Positions 1 to 11,900 of a DNA stretch of 64,000 bases are shown here, one piece after another. The notes beneath the pieces are model-generated. The model was not told the DNA's origin. It saw nothing but the letters and a program-made list of their open reading frames with translations, and did no database searches. This stretch comes from Glandiceps talaboti (lineage: Eukaryota > Hemichordata > Enteropneusta > Spengelidae). Each line of letters opens with the position of its first letter. Within the stretch, counting starts at the first letter, position 1. Location of the stretch: assembly GCF_964340395.1 (NCBI RefSeq), contig NC_135555.1, positions 25,486,725 to 25,550,724 of the forward strand, in the 5' to 3' direction. Made by a program: the position numbers and the translations under genes.

Positions 1-850
1 GACCATGTTTATGCTTACCATACAAAATTTACAGTGTACACCTCATGTAGTGGGGGAGGGGTCCTAGGGGTCTCCCCCTAGAAATCCTGGAGGTTTTGTA
101 CTGTGAAAAGTCAATTTTGAGACTATTCAGACCCTTTCAGACAATAATTTCCAAGCTTTACAAGACAGCACCAACATGTAAAAAGCAACTACACAGGGTT
201 GAAATACTTATACTTTGATAGCATCTTGACAGTAAGTCGGGAAGAGCTTGAGACTGGGATATGTCCACCTTATGTGGGGGGGGGGGGGGGTCCAAGGGAT
301 CTCCCTCTAGAAGCCCTGGAGGATTGTTATTCTTAAAGCCAATTTTAGGCTATTCAAACCCTTTCAAGCAATAACTCAATCCATGCTTTACAAGACAGCA
401 CAATCAAGTATCAGAAACTATTATTTATAACTTACATAGGGTTGAAAATATGTTCTTAAACAGTTAAATGACATCATTATATACATGTAGTAAAGGTCAG
501 CACATCTACTGGTACTATCATTGGTAGGGGAGATTTGGAGTTTAAGACAATTTTAGACTACCTTGGCAAACATTTCACATCTTTAAAAGACAATATCATC
601 TCAAATTAGAATTGGGTGAAAATATTTAAGAAAAGTTTAATACCATTATGACAGTAAAAAGGTTGTTGGTTGAATGCATGAGTGACCTCTGGGGGTGAGG
701 GAGTCCTTGGGGGTTTCCCCCTGGGAGATCTGCAGTTTTTTGCTTCTATTAAGGAAATGCTTAGGTTATTCATATCCTTTGAGCTAATATTTCCAAGCTT
801 CGAATAGCTAACGTAAATGTAAGTTTTAAATGGGTTTCCCATGTCACATA
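1..850. repeat. Degenerate tandem repeat, about four units of 200-220 bp
   Basis: A G-rich block followed by a CCCCCTAGAA/CCCTGGAGG-like block recurs near 50, 270 and 690, with a more decayed unit near 510. Each is followed by a related text (accctttcag, gctttacaagacagca, agggttgaaa). Units are clearly diverged, so this is an old tandem duplication. I see no coding potential. The G runs at 277-290 could be length-variable. Confidence 0.6.
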
Positions 851-1960
851 AAAATGGCCCTGTAACATTGGTATAGTGGCATTAATATTGCATGTATAGT
901 AAAGTCACCGGTATGTTAGAGAACTTTAGGTGGTCATACCTAGTGTATTTATAGAAACTGGAAATTGATGAGATGTGGTGATTTGTAGTGTCCAAAATAG
1001 AAAGTGTATTATTTCTGACAAGTTCATAGTGACGAGTAGGGAACATTTTAGATTAACTTCTTTTATAAACTATCTATGAAGATTACCATGATTACGAAAC
1101 CTTCAAGTTCACTTTTGCCCGAAAGTGCAATATAAGTGAAGCACTGATTGTGAAACAGTCAATCATTTACATGACATGTTCTGTAACTAGTGTGGTAGCT
1201 AGGTAATACATGTATATGTATATTTATAGTTATGCTTGAACTAATAAGTAATATTAAAAAATTCATGTAAGAAACAGGGACAAGAACAAATATTTACATG
1301 TACCACATTTCAGACAAGGCTATATGCCATTGCAGAAAAAGGATTTTTTTCTTCCATCACAATCCAAAACACAATGACCCCTCCCCCCTATCCATAATTT
1401 TAAAAACAGAATACCCCCCCCCCCACTGACAATTTCAAAAACAGGGTGACCCCCTCCCAATCCACCCACCCCACCCCCCAGGGCAAAGAAACTGACCGGT
1501 CCCAAATGCCAGATCAATCTCTTAATGTCTTGCTAGACATCTGAGCATAAAACTGACAATGCATGAGAAGGGAATGAGATGACTTGCATTGCAGCATATG
1601 GAATACTGGAACACCCTCAGATTTCTTACTGGACTTCAGCTTGATGTCATACAATTAAATTATCTCTGTCAGTGATTATACCCAAATGATGCTTGCATTT
1701 TGTGTAAATATAGCAATTCCTTGATTTGTAAAGAAACGGCTCATTGCTGAATACTGTTTGCATTCCTTTTGCTGTATAAGCATATTATTGTATGAATCAT
1801 GGCACAATAAATAGTATATATGGATGAGAAAACATTAAATGTGTAACCAAAAATATTTGTATCATTCTAGACACTGATTATGAGTGGTTACAACATGACT
1901 GTAACAAATAATATATATATGGACCTACATATGCTAACAAGTTGTTAGTGTCAAACTTTC
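851..1960. other. Intergenic or intronic stretch, no gene recognised
   Basis: AT-rich unique-looking DNA. The only notable item is a C-rich tract at about 1377-1486 with several runs of C (G runs on the minus strand), which makes a low-complexity minus-strand open frame rich in glycine. I do not regard that frame as a gene. Confidence 0.5.
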
Positions 1961-2073
1961 TTTCAAGCAGTTGTGGGCTGACATAGTGTTTGGATGCAAC
2001 ATGGGTCTGAACACACTAGAGTTCTGTTTAATGTATATTGCTGAAAATTGTCCCTTTTTCTTTGCACATGTAG

Positions 2074-2246
2074 TTGGGACAAAGTCTAAAGTTGTTCGAC
2101 GAAAATTGCCATGGACAAAGGCTGAAGAAGAAGCCATTGACAGGCATTTCATGTCTCACATTCAAAAGAGGAAAGCTGTAATAAAGATTGAAGCTGAAGA
2201 ATGCCAATTGAAGGAGAAAGTGTTGTGCAACAGGGACTGGAAATAA
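2074..2246 (+). CDS. Probable last coding exon of an uncharacterised upstream gene
   Basis: A pyrimidine-rich tract ending in cacatgtag gives a good splice acceptor at 2072-2073. The open frame after it reads GTKSKVVRRKLPWTKAEEEA, then IDRHFMSHIQKRK, and ends at a TAA at 2244-2246. The basic-then-acidic pattern (RRxxPWTxxExxAxxxHF, later EC, K, NRDWK) resembles a C-terminal module I recall from many uncharacterised animal proteins, where it usually reads R-PW-E-AV-HF, then C, then R-W-I. That is family knowledge from memory, not a search. The exon starts at codon position 2, so the previous exon must supply one base; it is not in this window upstream to position 1 as far as I can see. The stop comes right after the NRDWK block, slightly earlier than usual for the module. 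It could be a pseudogene fragment. The open frame reaches back to 1971, but the upstream part has no such resemblance. Confidence 0.4.
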
Positions 2247-2251
2247 ATAAA
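2242..2251 (+). terminator. Overlapping AATAAA polyadenylation signals
   Basis: Two overlapping AATAAA hexamers (2242-2247 and 2246-2251) overlap and follow the stop codon at 2244-2246. They would fit a very short 3' UTR for the exon ending there. AATAAA is common by chance in AT-rich DNA. Confidence 0.3.
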
Positions 2252-2965
2252 ATGGCATGTTCAAACCAGAGCAATATCATATGAAAAAAGGGGGAAAAAA
2301 GGAATCAAACAGGTGTGGTATAGTACTGACATTTTGAAAACATTGGCATTGCCATGGAAATTTACCACACAATGTAATTTTCATATGAGCATTTTCTAAT
2401 CAAAATTAGTCAATTTTCATTGTAATTAAAATGACTGACAATCAAGCCTTTGTGTTGTGTTACACTAACAATAAATGCAATCGGAACTGGCTTTGATTCT
2501 AGGCTACATATTTTGTGATTACCCACTGATTTCAAAATCTCAACCTTTCGCTGACAAAACAAAACTTAAGTGTGCTGTAAGGTGTTTGATTTTTGGCGCC
2601 TGTTTTCTGACATTTTTGAAAGACAGCTCATATGAACTAGAGTAACTAAGATACTTCATCAAAACATTTTATTCAAAGGTGAAGGCTTTTTGACGTTGAG
2701 TTTTCCAAGTTCCTGTTTTCCTCTTCATATGCAAGTTTGACTTCACAGAGTATGTAGGAATTTGTTTATCTGGGAAATGACTTTTTTTACCCAATATTAA
2801 AAAAACATGGGTTCTCAGTATGGTATATTTGTAACTTTGTTGGCTTTGATGTTTATAAAAAAGAGTTTGTGTACTCTCCCCAGTCGCACATTTAACCATG
2901 TTGCAATGTTACTTTGTAAATGATCCTACTTTTTCAAGGTCTTTTTTTTCTTTTTCATAATTGTG
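2252..2965. other. Intergenic stretch, nothing recognised
   Basis: AT-rich sequence between the probable terminal exon and the large tandem array. I see no splice-flanked coding block, RNA gene or repeat here. Confidence 0.4.
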
Positions 2966-5894
2966 AAGTCAAAATCAAAGGTCTGTCATGTTGCCATATT
3001 ACTAAGAGTGTGTAGATGGCCTTATTTGTCACTGACATTATCACACTCCAGGGCCTTCCATTGTACCATGGTACCAAGGGTGTGTAAATGGCCCTGTGCT
3101 TTTCTGTTGAAAATACACACACCAAGGTATTATTATAGCTTGTATTGTGTACATGATTTGACTTATTTGTGTCTTCTATTTAAAATTACAGCAGAAATTG
3201 AATCTCTCATCTGTGGCCTGAGCTTTGAGGACTTTGTGGTGACCATAGTATAAGGAACTTTAATGGGTTCTAGGCTACATATTAACTTGTTTGGTAACCT
3301 ATCACAGTCTTATTTCAAAGGCAAAATACTTTAAACTCACTTTCCTAAATATAACAACAGTGGAATAATTTTGATTCATGTTCCTCTTCCTGGAAAAATG
3401 CTTTGGTGCAGGTAGTAGCTAGTTGCTAACTGGATAAATCTCTGTTGTACAGGAAAGAGTTTAACCTATGCAATCAGAATCTGTTATTAAGTTTTTTAAA
3501 AGTAAATTTGTTAGTCAGATAAGGCACAGCAATTTTTGACAGTTGGGGGGGGGGAGAGTTATTTATACAAATGCATCATGATCATGTAACCTACTTTAGA
3601 CTCCATGTGAGTTCTGCCAACTATGGTCACTACACTCTCACCTGGGCTCAATGCATGGTCATACATAAATTCAGCTGTGACATGGGCTAGTGTATCGATC
3701 GACCATATTCTAAAAATAATGCATGGAACTACCCCGTCCTTGGAAATGTACCATATAATTCATTTTCTCCATTGCCCAAACAAAAATACTCAGTACCTGA
3801 ACAATAATTGTAATCTCTGACTAACTATGAAGCCTTAGAGTATGTGAAGTGATAATATAAGTGGACCTGGCATTCTGGGCCACCTACTCACTTGTTTGTT
3901 CACCTATCACACCAATTTATTTGAAAAGTTCACCTTCACTGAGTATAATGGTGGAACTGTATTTCTTATTGTTCATTTGAAGTCAGCTTTTCAAATATTT
4001 GAAAAATAAAAAAAAAATGAACAGGGATTGGGGATACTTTATGTAAACACCATGATCAAAGTTTAAGTTTAAACTTTTCTTACTTCATTTTTTTCACTTT
4101 ATGCACACGTTTTACTTCTCAGATCAACTAACAAACCCTTTTACGTGGAAGTCTTTATTCCAAAATAAAATAATGTTGGTCTACATCATAGCAAAGTTCT
4201 AACTATTGGTTTTGATGTTTCAAATAAAAATATATGATCAGTATATTTTTTCTGTGTTTGGTGTAATATCCCCCTAAAGTCTAATATCTAGCAAGACCAC
4301 ATATATGAAGTGCTGTCAAATGTGAGAACAATATATTGAGTCATCAGTCATCTTACAATTGTATATTGGTTGCTGTTCAAAGCTGCATAGCCTGTAGTTG
4401 ATGTCTAGTCTGTTTACATTCTGGGACTTCCTACTTTTCCACTTCAAAACACAATAATGTCCCCCTCTCTACCAAACTACAATGAGTGTTTAAATGACCC
4501 CACTTTCAACTTAAAAAATACATTCTACCAAAATATTATGAATGTGTAAATGTTCAACTTTCCTCGTAAAAGTACACACTACAAACTCCTTTCATTGTGC
4601 CATATTATTACTATGATTGTATAAATGGCCAACTTTCAATGCATAAATGGACAGTCAAAGGTCTGTCATGTTGCCATATTACTAAGAGTGTGTAGATGGC
4701 CTTATTTGTCACTTAAATTATCACACTCCAGGGCCTTCCATTTGACCACGGTACAAAGGGTGTGTAAATGGCCCTGCTTTTCTGTTGAAAATACACACAC
4801 CAGGGTATTACTTTGTAGCTTGTATTGTGTACATGATTTGACTTATTTGTGTCTTCTATTTGAAATTACAGCAGAAATTGAATCTCTCATCTGTGGCCTG
4901 AGCTTTGGTGACTTTGTGGTGACCATAGTATAAGGAACTTGAATGGATACTGGGCTCCATAGTAAATTGTTTGCTAACCTATCACAGTCTTATTTCAAAA
5001 GCACAATACTTTAAACTCACTTTCCTAAATATAACAACAATGGAATAATTTTGATTCATGTTCCTCTTCCTGGAAAAATGTTTCAATGCAGGTAGTAGCT
5101 AGTCACTAACTGGACAAATCTCTGTTGTACAGGAAAGAGTTTGACCTTTGTAAGCAGAATTTTTTGTTATTAAGTTTTTTGAAAAGTATATTTGTTAGTC
5201 ACAAAAGGCACAATAATTTTTGGCAGATGAGGGGGGGGGGAGTTATTTATACAAATGCATCATGTAACCTACTTTAGACTCCATGTGAGTTCTGCCAACT
5301 ATGGTCACTACACCGTCACCTGGGCTCAATGCATGGTCATACATAAATTTAGCTGTGACCATGGGCTAGTGTGTCGATCAACCACATTCTGAAAATAATA
5401 CATGGCTTTCCTTGGAAATGTACCATTTAATTCATTTTTTTGGTTGCTGTTCAAAGCTGCATAGCCTGTAGTTGACCTCTTGTCTGTTTACATTCTGGGA
5501 CTTCCTACTTTTCCACTTCAGAACACAATAATGTCTCCCTCTCTACCAAATTACCATAAGTGTTTAAATGACCCCATGTTAAACTTTAAAAAATACATTC
5601 TACCAAAATACTATGAATGTGTAAATGTTCAACTTTCCTCATAAGTACACACTACAAACTCCTTTCATTGTGCCATATTATTACTATGATTGTATGAATG
5701 GCCAACTTTCAATGTATAAATGGACAGTCAAAGGTCTGTCATGTTGCAATATTACTAAGAGTGTGTAGATGGCCTTATTTGTCACTTAAATTATCACACT
5801 CCAGGGCCTTCTATTGTACCATGGTACCAAGGGTGTGTGAATGGCCCTGCTTTTCTGTTGAAAATACACACACCAAAGTATTACTTTGTAGCTT

Positions 5895-5938
<44 letters not shown>

Positions 5939-8900
5939 CCTTATTTAGACTCGATAGCCTCATAGGTATAATGCCTCTTTTCATGAGGGTCGAGTTATTA
6001 TTATCCCTAGCATAGACCTAAATCTATAACCAGGTACCCAATTATACAGCTGGGTTATCTGAGGCACAATCGTGGTTCAAACCTTGCCCAAGGATTTTAG
6101 CCATTCAGAAACAAATGGCAGCGACGGGGCTCAAACCTGCAATCTGCAGATTCAAAGCCGGCCACTCTAACCATTCACCCATCATGACTCCACCACAATG
6201 TGTACACAATTTGACTTGTGTCTTCTATTTGAAATTACAGCAGAAATTGAATCTCTCATCTGTGGCCTGAGCTTTAGTGACTTTGTGGTGACCATAGTAT
6301 AAGGAACTTGAATGGATACTGGGCTCCATACTAACTTGTTTGCTAACCTATCACAGTCTTAATTCATAAACACAATACTTTAAATCACTTTCCTAAATAT
6401 AACAGCAATGGGATAATTTTGATTCATGTTCCTCTTCCTGGAAAAATGTTTTAATGCAGGTAGTAGCTAGTCACTAACTGGACAAATCTCTGTTGTACAG
6501 GAAAGAGTTTGACCTTTGTAAGCAGAATTTTTTTGTTATTAAGTTTTTTACAAAGTAAATTTGTTAGTCACATAAGGCACAATAATTTTTGGCAGATGAG
6601 GGGGGGGGGGCAGACTTATTTATACAAATGCATCATGTAACCTACTTTAGACTCCATGTGAGTTCTGCCAACTATGGTCACTACACCGTCACCTGGGCTC
6701 AATGCATGGTCATACAAAAATTTAGCTGTGACCATGGGCTAGTGTATCGATCGACCACATTCTGAAAATAATGCATAGCTTTCCTTGGAAATGTACCATT
6801 TAATTCATTTTTTGGTTGCTGTTCAAAGCTGCATAGCCTGTAGTTGACCTCTTGTCTGTTTACATTCTGGGACTTCCTACTTTTCCACTTCAGAACACAA
6901 TAATGTCTCCCTCTCTACCAAATTACCATAAGTGTTTAAATGACCCCATGTTAAACTTTAAAAAATACATTCTACCAAAATACTATGAATGTGTAAATGT
7001 TCAACTTTCCTCGTAAAAGTACACACTACAAACTCCTTTCATTGTGCCATATTATTACTATGATTGTATAAATGGCCAACTTTCAATGCATATATGGACA
7101 GTCAAAGGTCTGTCATGTTGCCATATTACTAAGAGTGTGTAGATGGCCTTATTTGTCACTTAAATTATCACACTCCAGGGACTTCCATTTGACCACGGTA
7201 CAAAGGGTGTGTAAATGGCCCTGCTTTTCTGTTGAAAATACACACACCAGGGTATTACTTTGTAGCTTGTATTGTGTACATGATTTGACTTATTTGTGTC
7301 TTCTATTTGAAATTACAGCAGAAATTGAATCTCTCATCTGTGGCCTGAGCTTTGGTGACTTTGTGGTGACCATAGTATAAGGAACTTCAATGGATACTGG
7401 GCTCCATAGTAAATTGTTTGCTAACCTATCACAGTCTTATTTCAAAAGCACAATACTTTAAACTCACTTTCCTAAATATAACAACAATGGAATAATTTTG
7501 ATTCATGTTCCTCTTCCTGGAAAAATGTTTTAATGCAGGTAGTAGCTAGTCACTAACTGGACAAATCTCTGTTGTACAGGAAAGAGTTTGACCTTTGTAA
7601 GCAGAATTTTTTGTTATTAAGTTTTTTGAAAAGTATATTTGTTAGTCACAAAAGGCACAATAATTTTTGGCAGATGAGGGGGGGGGGGGAGAGTTATTTA
7701 TACAAATGCATCATGTAACCTACTTTAGACTCCATGTGAGTTCTGCCAACTATGGTCACTACACCGTCACCTGGGCTCAATGCATGGTCATACATAAATT
7801 TAGCTGTGACCATGGGCTAGTGTATCGATCGACCACATTCTGAAAATAATGCATGGCTTTCCTTGGAAATGTACCATTTAATTCATTTTTTTGGTTGCTG
7901 TTCAAAGCTGCATAGCCTGTAGTTGACCTCTTGTCTGTTTACATTCTGGGACTTCCTACTTTTCCACTTCAGAACACAATAATGTCTCCCTCTCTACCAA
8001 ATTACCATGAGTGTTTAAATGACCCCATGTTAAACTTTAAAAAATACATTCTACCAAAATACTATGAATGTGTAAATGTTCAACTTTCCTCATAAGTACA
8101 CACTACAAACTCCTTTCATTGTGCCATATTATTACTATGATTGTATGAATGGCCAACTTCCAATGTATAAATGAACAGTCAAAGGTCTGTCATGTTGCAA
8201 TATTACTAAGAGTGTGTAGATGGCCTTATTTGTCACTTAAATTATCACACTCCAGGACCTTCTATTGTACCATGGTACCAAGGGTGTGTGAATGGCCCTG
8301 CTTTTCTGTTGAAAATACACACACCAAAGTATTACTTTGTAGCTTGTAATGTGTACACAATTTGACTTGTGTCTTCTATTTGAAATTACAGCAGAAATTG
8401 AATCTCTCATCTGTGGCCTGAGCTTTAGTGACTTTGTGGTGACCATAGTATAAGGAACTTGAATGGATACTGGGCTCCATACTAACTTGTTTGCTAACCT
8501 ATCACAGTCTTAATTCATAAACACAATACTTTAAACTCACTTTCCTAAATATAACAGCAATGGGATAATTTTGATTCATGTTCCTCTTCCTGGAAAAATG
8601 TTTTAATGCAGGTAGTAGCTAGTCACTAACTGGACAAATCTCTGTTGTACAGGAAAGAGTTTGACCTTTGTAAGCAGAATTTTTTTGTTATTAAGTTTTT
8701 TACAAAGTAAATTTGTTAGTCACATAAGGCACAATAATTTTTGGCAGATGAGGGGGGGGGGGGGCAGACTTATTTATACAAATGCATCATGTAACCTACT
8801 TTAGACTCCATGTGAGTTCTGCCAACTATGGTCACTACACCGTCACCTGGGCTCAATGCATGGTCATACATAAATTTAGCTGTGACCATGGGCTAGTGTA

Positions 8901-11900
8901 TCGATCGACCACATTCTGAAAATAATACATGGCTTTCCTTGGAAATGTACCATTTAATTCATTTTTTTGGTTGCTGTTCAAAGCTGCATAGCCTGTAGTT
9001 GACCTCTTGTCTGTTTACATTCTGGGACTTCCTACTTTTCCACTTCAGAACACAATAATGTCTCCCTCTCTACCAAATTACCATAAGTGTTTAAATGACC
9101 CCATGTTAAACTTTAAAAAATACATTCTACCAAAATACTATGAATGTGTAAATGTTCAACTTTCCTCGTAAAAGTACACACTACAAACTCCTTTCATTGT
9201 GCCATATTATTACTATGATTGTATAAATGGCCAACTTTCAATGTATAAATGGACAGTCAAAGGTCTGTCATGTTGCAATATTACTAAGAGTGTGTAGATG
9301 GCCTTATTTGTCACTTAAATTATCACACTCCAGGGCCTTCTATTGTACCATGGTACCAAGGGTGTGTAAATGGCCCTGCTTTTCTGTTGAAAATACACAC
9401 ATCATAGCTTGTATTGTCTTCTATTTAAAATTACAGCAGAAATTGACTATCTTATCTGTGGTCTGAGCTTTGGTGACTTTGTGGTGACCATAGTATAAGG
9501 AACTTGAATGGATTATAGGCTACATATTAACTTGTTTGGTAACCTATCACAGTCTTATTTCAAAGGCAAAATACTTTAAACTCACTTTCCTAGATATAAC
9601 AACAGTGGAATAATTTTGATTCATGTTCCTCTTCCTGGAAAAATGCTTTGGTGCAGGTAGTAGCTAGTTGCTAACTGGATAAATCTCTATTGTACAGGAA
9701 AGAGTTTACCCTATGCAAGCAGAATCTGTTATAAGTTTTTTACACAGTAAATATGTTAGTCAGATAAGGCACAGCAATTTTTGACAGTTGGGGGGGGGGG
9801 GGCAGAGTTATTTAATAAATGCATCATGTAACCTACTTTAGACTCCATGTGAGTTCTGCCAACTATGGTCACTACACGGTTACCTGGACTCACTGCATGG
9901 TCATACATAAATTCAGCTGTGACCATGGGCTAGTGTATTGATCGACCACATTCTGAAAAAAATGCTTGGCCTTCCTTGGAAATGTACCATTTAATTTATT
10001 TTCTCCATTGCCCAAACAAAAATACTCAGTACCTGCACAATAATTGAAATCTCTGACTAACCATGAAGCTTTGGAGTATGTGAAGTGATAATATAAGTGG
10101 ACCTGGCATTCTGGGCCACCTACTCACTTTTTTGTTCACCTATCACACCATTTTATTTAAAATGTTCAACCTTCACTGAGTATCATGGTGGAACTGTATT
10201 TCTTATTGTTCATTTGAAGTCAGTTTTTCACATTTTTTGAAAAATAAATAAACTGAACAAGGCTTGGGTATACTTAATGTGAACATCATGTTCAAAGTTT
10301 AAGTTGAAACTTTTCTTACTTCATTTTTTCACTTCATGCACAGGTTTTACTTGCCAGATCATCTAAGAATCCCTTTTAAGTAGAAGTCTTTATTCCAAAA
10401 CCAAATAATGTTGGTCCACAACATAGCAAAGTTCTAACTGTTGGTTTTGACGTTTCAATTAAAAATATGTGATCAGTATATTTTTTCTGTGTTTGGTGTA
10501 ATATCCCCCTAAAGTCTAATATCTAGCAAGACCACATATATGAAGTGCTGTCAAATGTGAGAACAATATATTGAGTCATCAGTCATTTTACAATTGTGTA
10601 TTGGTTGCTGTTCAAAGCTACATAGCTTGTAGTTGACCTCTTGTCTGTTTACATTCTGGGACTTCTTACTTTTTCACTTCAGAACACAATAATGTCTCTC
10701 TCTCCACCAAACTACCATGAGTGTTTAAATGACCCCACTTTCAACTTAAAAAATACATTCTAACAAAATACTTTGAATGTGTAAATGTCCAACTTTCCTC
10801 GTAAAAGTACACACTACAAACTCCTTTCATTGTGCCATATTATTACTATGATGGTATAAATGGCCAACTTTCAATGTATAAATAGACAGTCAAAGGTCTG
10901 TCATGTTGCAATGTTACTAAGAGTGTGTAGATGGCCTTATTTGTCACTTAAATTATCACACTCCAGGGCCTTCTATTGTACCATGGTACCAAGGGTGTGT
11001 AAATGGTCCTGCTTTTCTGTTGAAAATACACACACCAAAGTATTACTTTGTAGCTTGTAATGTGTTCACAATTTGACTTGTGTCTTCTATTTGAAATTAC
11101 AGCAGAAATTGAATCTCTCATCTGTGGCCTGAGCTTTAGTGTCTTTGTGGTGACCATAGTATTAGGAACTTGAATGGTTACTAGGCTCTATACTAACTTA
11201 TTTGCTAACCTATCAGTCTTTTTTTCAAAAGCACAATACTTTAAACTCACTTTCCTAAATATAGCAACAGTGGAATAATTTTGCTTCAAGTTCCTCTTCC
11301 TGGGAAAATGTTTCAATGCAGGTAGTAGCTAGTCACTAACTGGACAAATCTCTGTTGTACAGGAAAGAGTTTGACCTTTGTAAGCAGAATATTTTGTTAT
11401 TCTGTTTTTTACACAGTAAATGTGTTAGTCAGATAAGGCACAACAATTTTTGCCAGGTTGGGGGGGGGGGCAGAGTTATTTATACAAATGCATCATGTAA
11501 CCTACTTAAGACACCATGTGAGTTCTGCCAACTATGGTCACTACACCGTTACCTGGACTCAATGCATGATCATACATAAATTCAGTTGTGACCATGGGCT
11601 AGTGTATTGATCGACCACATTCTGAACATAATGCATGGCTTTCCTTGGAAATGTACCATTTAATTCATTTTGTCCATTGCCCAAACAACATTACTCAGTA
11701 CCTGCACAATAATTGAAATCTCTGACTAACCATGAAGCTTTGGAGTATGTGAAGTGATAATATAAGTGGACCTGGCATTCTGGGCCACATACTCACTTTT
11801 TTGTTCACCTATCACACCATTTTATTTAAAAAGTTCAACCTTCACTGAGTATCATGGTGGAACTGTATTTCTTATTGTTCATTTGAAGTCAGTTTTTCAC

